Below, piece after piece: positions 47,401 to 60,324 of a stretch of 64,000 nucleotides of DNA (position 1 is the first letter of the stretch; each line of letters starts with the position of its first letter). The position numbers and the translations under genes are program-made. The DNA lies in NCBI GenBank assembly GCA_016858145.1, contig JAEHOE010000031.1, positions 682,001 to 746,000 on the forward strand, in the 5' to 3' direction. Below the pieces are notes generated by a model that made no database searches, was not told where the DNA came from, and saw only the letters and a list, made by a program, of their open reading frames with translations. This DNA comes from Edaphochlamys debaryana (lineage: Eukaryota > Chlorophyta > Chlorophyceae > Chlamydomonadales).

Positions 47401-50400
47401 TCGCCCCCCACCCCCAGGCCGACCCCCTCACCGGCGCCCCCCGCTCCGTGCTCTACCTCAACCCCAACATGCAGGAGGCCACCTGGAGGCCGCCGCCGCC
47501 GCCCCCCGTGCCCGCGCTGCCCGGTACGCGACCGGCCGCTTAGAACCCCCCCCGTTAGCCTGCAACCCCGACGCCTAGGGCCAGCCAGCGAGAGCCTCAC
47601 CCCCCTTGCCCCTTGCCAGCGAGGCCATCCCCACGCCCACCGCCACCTGTTCCCAGCCCCCTGCCCCCCTCTAACCCTCTCCCTTCACCTCCCCTCCCCC
47701 TCCCCCCCCCCCCAGGCGCGCTCCCCCACCAGCTCATCACGGACCTGGTATCCCGCGACGCCCGCGCGCCGGGGCCTGGCCTGCCGGCCCGCGAGTGGCT
47801 GCAGGGCTCCACCCCCCGCGGCGTGCAGCGCACCGGCCTGCGCTACCTGGCCTCTCTGCGGGCACCGCCCTGCTTCAGGCCCACGCGCCTGCGCCCGCAC
47901 TACGGCGTCGGCTACGGCGGGGAGCTGGGCGGGGGGCCGCCGGGCGGCAGGGTGGGTGCCTGGGCCGGGGGGCGGGGCTGGGCTGCGCTTTGGTGCGCTA
48001 CTGTGTGTGTCTTGGCTGGGTGTTGGATGTGTGTTGGCTCTGCCTTGCTGCTTTGCTTCGGCTGCGCTCGACGACCACACTCGGGGGAGGCCCTTGCCTC
48101 TCGTGCCCCTGTCACGTGGGATGTGTGTTGGCCGGCCCACAGGTGCGCATCAAGGGCCAGACGCCGCTGCACTCGCTCAGCGTGCAGGCGCGCGGCGGCT
48201 TCAAGTGGGCCGACCCAGACGACACCGCCGCGCCGGGCCGCCTCCTGCCCGTCACCGGGGGGCCGGGGGGCAGCATGTACGCCTCAGCGCCGCCGCCGCC
48301 GCCCAGCGCGGACGCGGCGGCGGCGGCGGACCCGTTCGGCGGCGGCCTGGTGGCGGGCGTACGGGAGTGTGTCGTACTGTCGTACAGCCTGGAGGCGGCG
48401 GAGGCGGAGCTGGGGGAGAAGTACCTGTGGTTCCACGCGCACGTGGCCCTGGATGACTCAGCGGGTGGGCCATAGGTCGCGGTTGGGTTGGGAGGGGAAG
48501 AGGCCGTACACGCCGTACACGTGCGTGAAGCGTGCCCTTGTGCCCCTCCCCAGCAGCGCCATGTATCCTTACATAGGCTTACAACCACCTCTACCCCCCC
48601 TCGGGCCTCCCCCCAGGCGTGCCCCCCGCCCCCGTGCGCTTCAGCGTGCTCAAGGACGAGGCGCTCGTGTGGGCGGCCTGGCTGCGGGCGGCGGGGGAGG
48701 TGCTGCTGTGCTGCGAGTCGCTGGTGGGCTGCAGGTGAGCCTGTGGAGGGGGCGGTGGCAGAAAGGGGTTCCGCTCCCACTCGTACAGCTCCTCTATCAC
48801 TCCTTGCCTCCGTCCCCTTCCCCATCCCCCCCCACACACACACACTCGGACCTGAGACTCCCAGGCTCATGCGAGCAGCCCTTCACACACCCTGCCCCCC
48901 CCCCCCAGGCAGCTACACCTGGTGGTGGAGTCGGACTTCTCCGGGGGCGCGCGGTGCGTGTGGCTGGACCCCTTCCTGGTGTGCGCGCCGCTGCAGGACC
49001 CAGGGGTCACCGCAGAGCTGGAGGGCGCGGCCAAGGCGGCAGAGGTGGGGCGGGGCAGGGGCAGGGGGAAGGTGGGCTGCGGAGGGGTGCGTCTACTGAC
49101 CCCGCGACGGCCTCTGTGCTGGATCCCTTCGCAGCGCCCCTCCCTACCCGGTGCCCTTCTGACCTCAGCACCTCAGCAACCCTCCCTGGTTCCTCAGGGC
49201 AGACAGCTTGCCCCTCCCGCCTGCGTGCCGCCCCGACTGCTGTGTGCTGTTGGCCCCAGGAGCTGGACTGGATGGCCAGGGACATGAAGGTGACGTTCGT
49301 CAAGGAGGCGGCTGGGGACGTGGAGTACATGGCGCCAAGCAGGGCGCTGCCGCCAGAGGTGGGGGAGCGGGAGGGCGGGTGGGGGGGTGCCCTGCTCGCA
49401 TGATAGGTGGGGGTGAACAGTGGACCAGGCGGCCAGCGAGCGGGGTTAAGGACCTGCACGAGCGCCACCCTTTCAACGGCACACATCGCCCAAGCCCACC
49501 ACCTGCTCGACGCTTCAACTTCCACGCCCCTCCACCACCCCTCCTCCACCACCTTGCGCTCCCCCTTCCCCCAGGTGGCCCGCTCCGCCAGCTCCGGCTC
49601 CTACCGCATCAGCGTCTTCACCTCCACCGGCCCCAGCAGCGGCACCCGGGGCCGCGTGTTCGTGCGCCTGCTGGGGCGGCGCGGCAGCCAGGAGGTCAAG
49701 AGCAGCCTCATCTGCCTCAACCAGGACGGAGCGGAGCTCAGGGAGTGAGGCGGGGCGGGGCGCAGGGCTGGTGCTGTCGGCCCGGGCTATCCTCGCACCA
49801 CTGGCCATCTTCCCCTTCCTCCCCAGTCTCATCCCCTCTTCACTGAGACAGGCCCTAGCCCATCCTGCTCTTTCTTCTTCTTTCCCTTCCTCATGGGCCT
49901 TCTCAACCCCTTTTGACTCCACACACACACACACTAGTACTTATCAAGCGCTGACCCTATGCATCCTCAACACACACACCCCTCCTCTCTCCCTCCCCTG
50001 CCCCCCAGGGGCACCAAGTACTCCCTGCTGGAGCCCATCTCGCTGTCGCTCATGGACGAGGTGGAGGCCGTGGGGATGCAGTTCAACCCACCCCCCGCCG
50101 GCATCATGGGCGGAGGCACGGCCCCGGGCGGAGCCAACGACTGGAACTGCCAGCACGTGGAGGTCACCTGGTGCGTACGGCGTACGGCAAACGGCATACG
50201 ATAGCTAAGCCGGCCTCTTCCTTTGCACTGCAAGGCCGGCTGCATGCTTTGCTGCTTGGCACCGTGCCTGCCCGCTTAGGTACATACCCCGCCTCCAGCC
50301 CCTCCCCTCGCGCTGCAAAACCCCTCAAACCCCCTCCCTCTAAACCTCCCCCCCAGCGAGGAGACCGGCAAGACCTGGTACTTCATCGTGGGCGGCTGGT

Positions 50401-53400
50401 TCCTGTCCCTGGCGGCGCAGCAGGAGGCGGAGCGGGCGGCCAAGGCGGCGGGGGCGGGGGCGGGGGGCACCGGGGGCGGGGCACCGCCCCCGCGGCCCGT
50501 GCCCCCCCAGGACGTGGAGCTGGTGGTGCCGCGGGCGGCCAAGGGCAGCGAGTACAAGGCGCGTGCGGGCGGGCGTGATTGGATGCTTGGGGTGGCAGTG
50601 TTGTGGGTTGGTGTGGAGGCCCTGGGTGCAGCTTGGTGGCAGCGTGAGGGGCCGCTCGGGGCGCGCAGCCACTGTGCAGCGGATGCCCTGCACGCATCCA
50701 CCCCGACCAGTCTATCTGCGTGTCCCCAGCAGGAGGCCGTTGTGCCCCCCAACCTCCGCTTCCTCCACCCTACTCCACACCCACCCAGCCACACCCACCC
50801 ACACCCTCCTCCTCCCAACATTACTCATCTCCCCCCAGATCGTGCTCCACGTGCTGAGCTCCGGCCGCGGCAAGGGTATGGGCATCGACGGCGACATCGC
50901 CTTCGTGATCCTGGGCATGAGCGAGCAGGGGTACAGGCAGATGCCCTTCAGCCTGGTAGGGGGGGAGGGGTTCCGGAGGGGAGGGATGAGGAAGGGGGCG
51001 AGGCTATGGGCGTTCTGGCTGGCAGCAAAAGCAGCACTGGTCAGGGAAGCGTTGTGCTGGTCTGCAGGCTTGGGCCGTGTCGCCCCAGCAGCCCCTCACT
51101 CCACTTTTGCCCCCCGTCCCCAGCCCGGGCGCACCATCGACCAGTCTCACGAGACGCGGCTGATCGTGTGCGCCGAGCCGCTGGGGGAGCTCCTGTCGGT
51201 GGAGCTGAGCTGCAAGTGAGGGGAGGGGGGGAGGAGGCCGGGTGGCGGGGGGACAGCCACTGTTGTGCATGTCGTGACGCCGCTGCTTGGCTGCCTGCGG
51301 CCTCGGTTCCCTCCCCTCCGCAGGCAGCCGGGACTACTCTCCACCCGCCTGCAGTGCATCGAGGTGGGTGGGCGGGACCCCGGGCTCGACCCCAGTCCTA
51401 CCGTGGCGCACAACGGCCCCTCCAGCCGCCCAACGCTCCCCAGCGGCTACCGCCCACGCGTCCGCCCCTGCCGCTCTACAAACCCCTTAAACCCCTAAAC
51501 CCTAGATCCTAAAACCCCCTCCTCTCACCCTGGTCGACGCCCCCCTTCCTCTCTTCACCTCGCCCTCGCTTTGCCCTTCCCACCGTCCCCCCCCCCCCCC
51601 CCAGGTTGTGCGGCTGCTGGACAACAAGCACTACCTCTTCCTGCCGCCCCCGCCCGACCCCGACGACCCCCCCGACCCCGCCGCCACGCGCCTGGTGCTG
51701 CCCGTGGCCCGGCAGCCGCACTGGCGCATCGCCACCTTCACTTCCGCACTGCCAGAGGTGCGGACCTGGGGGACGAAGGGGGGGCGGCGCGGGAGGGTTG
51801 GTTATGCCCCCGGCTCGCTGGAGAGTGGCCGCCTAGTTGCGCTTGGGCCTGTTTATTAGCGAGCCGCCGGGAAGTCTGCAATACTGCGTTCCCGCCCCAC
51901 TATCGGTCCCCCTTGCGCCCTCCGCACTGTAAAAAGGGGACACCGCGCTCCAAACCCGGCATCCCCCCCCCTCCCGGCCCTTCCCCATACCCCCTCCGGC
52001 CCCAGGCCAGCACGGACGCGCGTGTGTACATCGACCTGTTCGGGGCGCAGGGGCAGCTGCTGGACCTGTACCTGCGGGACACCACGGGGGAGACGTTCGA
52101 CGAGGGGGCAGAGGTGGGGGGCGGGGGTGGGGGCGGGGGGTGGGTGGTAGCTTGGGCCTGTCTCATGATCCCGGCACTGCCTCCCACGTGCCCCCATCCT
52201 AAAACCCCCAACCACACCGCGACCGCCCCCCCCCCCCAGGACGTTTTCTTCTTCCCCGACCCGGGCCTGGGGGAGCTGGGCAGCGTGTGCATCTCACACG
52301 ACGACTCGGGTGGGCACGGCGCAGGGGCGGGGGCGGGGTGTGGTGGGAGGCTTGCCTAATCCTCCAGGCCAGACCGGGCCCCAAGCGGGGAGGTGCCTAG
52401 TTGGCTTCACAGCTTCCCACCTGCCTGCTCACCCCCGCCCCTGCCCCCAGGCAACTCCCCCAATTGGCACCTGGACCACGTGGAGGTCACCCACACCGGC
52501 ACGGCCCGCACCTTCGTCTTCCTGTGCAGGAACTGGCTGGGGCTGGGTACCGTGCAGGTAGGGCGGGGGGGGGGGGGCGCTGCCCTTGCGCGGCATTGGA
52601 GAGGGTGGGTGGGAAGGCGTGGGGGCGTCCCTGCCTCGTGGCTCTCCCTCATGAGCCGCCCGATCCCTGTTGCCGCGCGCGACCCCACACAGGGCCCCGC
52701 CCCGCCTGGCCAGATGGGCCGCTTCGAGCCGGACCGGGTGAGCGGGCGCCCGGGGGCCTGCAGGTCGGCCAGTCCGCCCCCGTGCTTAAAGCCTCTCGCC
52801 CTCAGGACTCCAACTCCCAGCATGCCCCACGACCATGCCGCCCCACCCGCCCCTCCCCCCGCCCCCCAGGTCCTGGAGCGGGTGCTCTACCCCACCAACG
52901 TCCTGGCGGCCCTGCAGGTGGGCACCAGACTGCGCATGCGGATGGGGAGCGGTAGCAACCGTACTGACCAGGTAGGGGCTCAGCCGTCGCGCCCCCTCTT
53001 CCCTCTCAGGCCTCTCCCCTGCGCGCACCTCATCCTGGCGCACTCGGCCCTAGCCTGCTAGCCTTCACCCCTCTCCCCTTGGTCCGCCTCATCATCCCCC
53101 TAGCCTCAACCCCCACCTTCACCTCCCCTCCCCCCCAGTCCGGCTCCTCCCTCATGTCCGCGCACCTCATCCTGCGCCTGGAGGACTCCACGGGGGAGCT
53201 CTGGCACGCGGCGGAGGCGGTGCAGCTGGTGGGGTGGACGCACGCCAAGGTGAGGGGGCGCCGCCGCCCCGGCGGAGGGCCTGGCCCCGGCCCGGCAACA
53301 CACCTGGCCCCGCGTCTGACCCCTCTGGCCCAACCTGTGGGAGGCGCCTCGCTCGGCCGCATAGCAAAAGTGCCGCCCCACTCCACTGGCGCTCGTTCGC

Positions 53401-56400
53401 TTTAAATCCCGCCGAGTTTCGAATCCTCACCTGCATTCCCCTTGCTGATCTGCCCCTCGGCCCCTCCACCTCCACCCTTTCCACCTCCCACCCCCTCCGC
53501 CCCCTATGCTCCCAGGAGCTGCAGTACTCTGACACCGTGATCCTGGACAGCGGCCGTACGACCATGAATCTGGAGCAGGACAAGCAGTACGTACGGACGC
53601 TGCAGGAGATGAACCGCGCGGCGGCGGCCGACCTGCGCGAGCGGGAGGCGGCGGCGGCGGCCGCGGCGGGGCTGCCCGTGCCCCTGCCGCCCGTGCAGGT
53701 GGGCCCCGCACTATCCGTGACAAGCCCATCCTATACGCATCCCAGTGGACGCTCACTCACACTATTAGTCACAAGCCCGTTGCGTACCAGTGTCGGCCAG
53801 CTGTGTTATGACGAAGGGGAGCACACCGTGACCAGGCGAATGCACTCGGGTGCACCAGCTCGTGCTCCGTTCAACCCCATCCCCTGCCCCGCACGCCCCT
53901 CATGCCCCTACCTCCATCATGCAACAGGGCGCTGGCCGCACGTTCCAGGTGGCTGTCCGCAAGCTGGCCATACACCGCACCCGCGCCAACATCGCCATGG
54001 GCACCGCCCCGCGGGAGCTGGTGGTGGTGCTGCACGGCAGCCTGGCCAGCAGCAGGTGGGGGGGGGAGGGGAGGAGGAGTGTTTGTTGCTTAGGGGGGCG
54101 AAGAGGGAGGCGGGAGGGAGCGAGAGCCTGCCTCTGGGTTAGGGGCTGGGAGTTCGCATGGTTGGGATCCTGGAGCTGGTTCAGGCTGCGTACCGTGCCG
54201 TACAACAGGAGAGCCAAACGAGAAGCGCCTATCACGGGGGCTAGGAGCCTTCACGGTGATGTGGAGGGTGCCGACAAGCTCGCCTCCCTGCCGTCTCCCC
54301 CCACCCCGCTCCACCCCCCGCAACCTTTCTTCCCCAGGGCGCTGCTGCTGGGGCCGCACAACAGCACCAACATAGGCCTGGCGCCCTTCACGGTGGCGGA
54401 CCAGCCCGACCTCTTCCAGGTGGCCTTGGGGGCCTCCGGGGGACACGAGGGGCCCGGGGGGCGGAGGCGGGGCGGAGGCGGCCGGCATCCTCGCTCCGTC
54501 CTGGCCCCGCAGCGGTCCCTACGCTCAAGCAAGCTAGACCCTGCAGTAACCAGCCCCACCCACCCACCGACCCACCCCACCTCCACCCACCCACCCTCCC
54601 CAATCCATCCCCAGCTGGCCGTGGACTGCGAGCTGGGCCCCGCCCTTCTGCGCCTGGACGTGCAGCTGCCCGCCTCCGCCTCCGGCTCCGGCTCGGGAGG
54701 GGACTGGGGCATGGCGCTGGAGGCGGTGGTGGTGCGCGACCTGGGGGACGCTGCCGCGGAGCCGGTGGCGTTCTGGGCGGGGCGGGGGGGGCAGTGGCTG
54801 GGGGCCTCGCCGCAGGCGGAGGGAGGCGGGGGTGGAGGGGGCACGCAGTCGCTGCACCTGCTGCCGGCGGGGGTGGTGGCGGTTTCGTTCATGTGCAGGT
54901 GCGCGTGTGTGAGGTGGTGGGGAAGGGAGGGAGGGGGAGCGGGGAGGGGGCCAGGGTACGGTGCAGGAAGCCGGTGCGCTTGGTGGGCGGGGGTGGCATG
55001 ACGCAATGAGCAGTGCATGCATCGCACGCGGCTACTCCGTCAACATCCCGGCCCAAACCCCATCCCCCAATCTGCCCCAGGGCGTTCGAGTCCGTGGCCG
55101 CCATCCATGTACGGCACGACGACCCCCAGGCCCACCCGGGCTGGGCCCTGCGGGGCCTGGAGCTCTTCACCTCCCCACCTCCGGGCGTGCCCACACGGGG
55201 CGCCCTGCCCGGCCCCGCGCTGCCCGCCTCCGTGCCCCCGCCGCCCCCGCCCGGCCAGGACCCCATACGCTCCGCCGCCTTCGCCCCCGCACCCCCCTCC
55301 GCCCCCGGCTTCGACCCCGGCTCCACACTGCCCCCGGGCCAGGCCCCCCTCCTCGCCCCCATCCCGCCAACACACGGACCCGGGCCCGCACCGCCGGCCA
55401 CTCTTCAACCGCCGGGCCCTCCCCCCGGGCCGCCTCCACCCCTCACGCCTGCGAATCCCCTCCAAGCCGCCGCACCCGCTCTGGCCCCGGCCCTGGTCCC
55501 GGCCCCGTTCCCGTGGCCCGCGCCGGGCCCAACCCCACCAGCCCCAGGCCCGACCCCGCCCATTCTGCTGGGCCCAGCCCCAGCACCGTTAGCAGGGCCC
55601 GTGCTGACGCCAGCACAGGCCCTGGCGCAGGCCCAGCCGGGCCCCGACCTGAGCCCCGCGGAGAGGGCCGCGCAGCCGCCCATGTTCCTGCCCACACCCG
55701 AGCCGGGGCCCGCCCAGGCCCCGCCCTCGGTGGACGAGTTCGAACACCTCTTCGCAACCAACCGCTCCTTCAGCTCCAAGCCCCTGCCGCCGCCCGGACC
55801 GCAGGCCCCCGCGCTTGGACCCGTGCCGGGCCTGGCCGGCCCTGGGCCTGGGCCTGGGCCGGCGGCGCAGGCTGGGCAGGAGATCCAGGCGCCGACTGCC
55901 GCGGCGGCGCCATGGGCTCCCCAGGCGAGCCCTCTGGCGCCGGCACAGCCTCCGGCGCTGGGGCCGCTCCCGTCGCTGGGGCCGCAGCCCTCACCGCTGC
56001 CCGCCTTGGGGGCACCGCCTGCCCTCGCGCCCGTGCCGGGCCCCGCGCCAATGGCCGGGCTTGCGCCCCTGCCGGGGCCGGCCCCGGGTCTGGCGCCGCC
56101 CCCGTCCGCACTAGGGCCGCTGCCGGGCCTGGGCGGGCCCCAGCTGGCGCCATTGGGCCCGCCTGGGCCCGGGGCGGGCCCCGTGGGCGAGGCTCTGGAG
56201 TGGGGCCCAGAGGTGCCCACACGGCCCTGCTACTACACCTTCCCCGGCTCCCAGCCCTTCGCGGCATGGCCCTCGACCGACAGGCCCTACGTCCGGTGGG
56301 TTGGGGGGGAAGGGAGGCTGATGGGTTGCCCTCCCTCCATTGCTTGGTTCCTCCTCCCCCGCAGGCACTACCTGACCGAGCCCACCCTGGCCCAGGGCTA

Positions 56401-59400
56401 CCCGGCCTCCTGCTACTTCAAGCCCCCGCGCATCCCCCCGCCGCCCACCCGCAAGGCCCCCCTGGAGCCCTCGCCCTCGCAGCGGCGCCTGGGGGGGCCG
56501 GGGGGCGCCCTGCTGCCCGTGGACCCCGGGGCCACGGCCGCACTGGTGCAGGGGCAGGACCCGGAGAGGCTGGCGGTGAGGGCGGAGGGCGGGGGAAAGG
56601 GGGGGTGGAGGGCAAGGGGGCTAGGGGCAAGGGGGGCTAGGAGTGAGGGGAGGGGAAGACACGCGGGGGCTGCCGTATGCCGTCCCGGTGGGCCCGTGGA
56701 CCCGGCGTTGCCTGGGCTGGCCCCTCCACAACACACCCACCCACACCCACGCCCCCAACCACTCGCAGGCGCTGCAGGAGACGCTCCGCAGCGAGGTGGC
56801 CGCCTACCAGGCGCTGGTGGCTGCGGGGCGGGGGGCGGAGGCGGACCTGTTCACACTCATGCGGGCGCACTGCCAGGTGGGGAGGGGGTGTGGGGGCGCG
56901 GTTGGGGAGAGCAGGAGGCGCAGGGAAGGCCCGCCCGGGCGCACTCGGCCACTGGTGGCGGGGAGACTCGTAGCAGGTCTTCAATCCCAACACTTGTGGT
57001 ACCGCATGCCCCTGCACGGCCCGCCTCTCCGCCCCCCAGGCCGACCCCCTGCTGCTCCCCGGCGCCTTCTACCGCCTGGACCACGACCGGGACGGAAGGC
57101 TCACGGCACAGCAGGTGGGGTGGGGGTGGAGGGGGAGGAGGGGGGGCAGGGGAACGTGGGGGGGGCCCTGCCGTATGGATGGGAGCGGGGGGTGCGGGGC
57201 AGTAAGGGCGGGGGCGGGTGCTTGCGGCCAACCGTCTCTTCCGGCATCATGTGTCATCCCCACCTCGGTGCCGCCCACGCAACCCCCGTCCCCCCCCCCT
57301 GCCCCTTCCTCCCTCCCCCACACCCCCCACACCCCAGGTGTCCGAGCTGGTCCCGCTGCTGCTGCCCCCCGAGGTGGCCGCCTCCCCCTCCCAGGCCGCC
57401 TACGTGGCCGCCATGCTGACCCTGGGGTCGGAGGAGCGCCTGGCGCAGGGGGACGTGGCGGCGGCGCTCAAGGGCAGCCGGGCGGCGTACAAGGAGGCGA
57501 GAGAGGCGGGGGCCTGCGGGGAGGGGCGTGGCCTGGTGGTGGGGGTTTGTGGCACGGAAGGAGAGGGTAGCGAGGGGGGTGCGGGGAATGGGTTGGCCCG
57601 GTAGTGCAGGAACCAGAAGCCCCGGCACGAGTACTGGGCATCGGATCTGACCCGACCCGGAATCAACCTTCCACTTCCCCCACCCCCAGGCTGCATCCAT
57701 GACGCGCCTGGCCGCCAACGGCATATCGCCCCTGGACGTGAGGCCGTAGGAGGGGGGGAGAGGGAAGGGGAGGGGAGGGGAGGCGTTGCAGGGGCCCGGG
57801 GTAAAGGTAGGTCCGTCTTGCACTGGGCTGGCCGAGGTCCCCACACCCGACGCCTGGCCCTCGCCCGTGAGGGAACCGCTGCGCTTCCAGTTTACCCCCC
57901 ACCCACCCACCCCCACGCAGTTCCGCTCAGCAGACAGTTTACCCCCTCCCCCGACCCCCCTGGTCGGCGGCATGCACGCGACGCGCCCCGCTCGTCTCCG
58001 AACACCCCCCTCATCCCCCACCCTACGCCATTAACCCCTCCCCCAACCTCCCCAACCCACTCCCTCCCCACCCCCAACAGCTGGACGATGACGACGCCGG
58101 TGCCACGGAGCTTGCCCTGGTGCGCCTGGCGGAGCGCCTGGTGGCCCCGGGCAGCGCGGGGGCGGCGGCGGAGGCGTTCCGGGGCTTCGACGCGGACGGC
58201 AGCGGGTACCTGGAGATAGGTGGGGAGGGAGAGATTGCTGGTGGCCTGGGGGGTGGGGGTAGGGGTGGGAGGGGCAGCAGCGGGGGCCGCGCTGCACACG
58301 GACATGCATGGCCGGAATGGCTTTGGGGCTTTCGGGTTCGGGACCATAGGGCTGGCCGGCTTTCAGCCGCGCCTGAAGCTCCAGTGGCTCACACGAGCAG
58401 CCATCAATACACGGACTTTGGCACCCCTCGCCTGAACCTGCCCCCCATCCATCCCCTCCCCACCCCACCCCCCAGGCGAGCTGGTCAAGGCGCTCCGCTC
58501 CATCCCCGGCGTGCAGCTGAGTGCGCCCGAGTGCCGCCTGCTGCTGGCCTACCTCTTCCACTACGGTGACAAGGACAGGCAGGGCACGGCAGGGGGGTTG
58601 GGGGGGGGCAGGGGGGCTGGCGGGGAAACCAGGGGCTCTGTTGGGCTGGGGCGGGCGCATCCCACCCGCGCACTGGCACGCAGAGGCGCTTCCGCCGCCC
58701 ACCAACCTCAACCCTACGACACGCACCCCTCCCGAGTCCCCGAACCCCAACCTCCTCCCTCCCCCCCTCCCCCCCCTCCCCCCCCTCCCCCCCCTCCCCC
58801 CCAGGGACATGCGCCTCTCCTCCTCCGAGCTGCAGGCCTCCCTGGCGCCCTTCGTGCCCCGCCCCCCCGAGGAGGAGGTGGCCCGCGCCCTCACCGCCTA
58901 CGCCGCCACCCGCAACCTGCCCGCGCTGCTGAGGGCGCTGCACCGGGCGCAGCCCGCGGCGCTGCCGGCGGCCGTGGCGCAGATGGAGGCGCGGGCGGCG
59001 CAGCAGCAGCAGCAGCAGCCGGGGGCGGGGCCGGGGGCGGTGGTGGCGCGGGGGCAGGTGCCGCTGGACAGGCTGCAGGTGGGGCCGGAGGTCCGGGGGT
59101 GTGGGGGAGGGGGACGGCCTGCTCCCGACGCACACATTGCACCCCCTGTTCAACGGGACACTGCTTACCCCCCCCCCCCGCCCGCGCCACCCCGTCCCCC
59201 ACACCCACGTGTGCTCGCTCCCGCGTGTGCGTGCGCAGGAGGTGGTTGCGGCGGTTGCCCCCGGCGCCCCGGTGCCCCCCTCCGAGGTGGAGGGGCTGCG
59301 GGCGCTGCTGGCGCTGGACTCCGGGGCGGGGGCGCTGCCCATGGAGGAGTTCGCTGCGGGGGTGGGGTCGTGCGCGGAGGCCGTCAAGCGGGCGGCGGCC

Positions 59401-60290
59401 ATCGCCAGGTGCGCGTGTAGGGGTGTATGGGTGTGCGGGTGGGCCGGGTGTCCTGGTGCCTGGCCGCCGTCTCCCGCCTCCGTATCGGGCGGAGACTGGA
59501 CGGCGGGGAGGATCTTGGAAGCTCGTTCCTCTTTCCGTGTGTGCGGTGTGCGGTGTACGGGTGGAGTTGTACGGCAAGGCCCCACCGCGTGTCCCTCCGC
59601 GACAGGATGGTGGCCGAGGCGCGGCAGGAGGGCGCCCCAGTGGTGATCGAGGAGGGCCTGGGGGGGGCCGAGGTGGTGCTCAAGCGCCTGTCCGCGCTGC
59701 TGGGTGCGGACGGGGGGGCGGCCATCGCCGCCGCCTTCGCGGCCCTGGACCGGGACGGCAGCGGCGCGCTGGACGGGGCGGAGCTGTGCAGCGCCATGCG
59801 GCAGGTGGGGAGGGGCAGGGGGGGACGGTCAGAGGGAGAGGTTGAGGGGGTGGGGTGGGAGTTAGGGCGTGGGAGAGGGGAGGAGAGGTAGGGGTAGAGA
59901 GCTGGCGGCAGACGGACTGAGCTTCCGCGTGTGCGGCCCTCCGCCCCTTCTCGTCCCCTTGGTACGGTGCAGGTGCAGGCCATGGTGACAGCGGATGAGC
60001 TGCGGACGCTGCTGGTGAGCGGGGTGTGGGGTCCAAGCGGTGCGCCTCGTCACAGCGCTCCCACCTAATGCCACGGCCCCAATCCCACCCATGCAGCCTC
60101 CTCATCTAGCGTCGGCCCCCCGCGCGACCGCTATTTACCCGACCACCGGCAATCCCCAGACACGCAACCGCCCCCGACAACCCGGCCTCCAGACACACAC
60201 AGCTGTGGCGCCCATGTCCTGCCGCGATCACCGCGTGGTCACGCAGCGCCTGACACACCGCCCCCTCACCCCCTCTTTCCCCCCCTCCCC

Positions 60291-60324
<34 letters not shown>

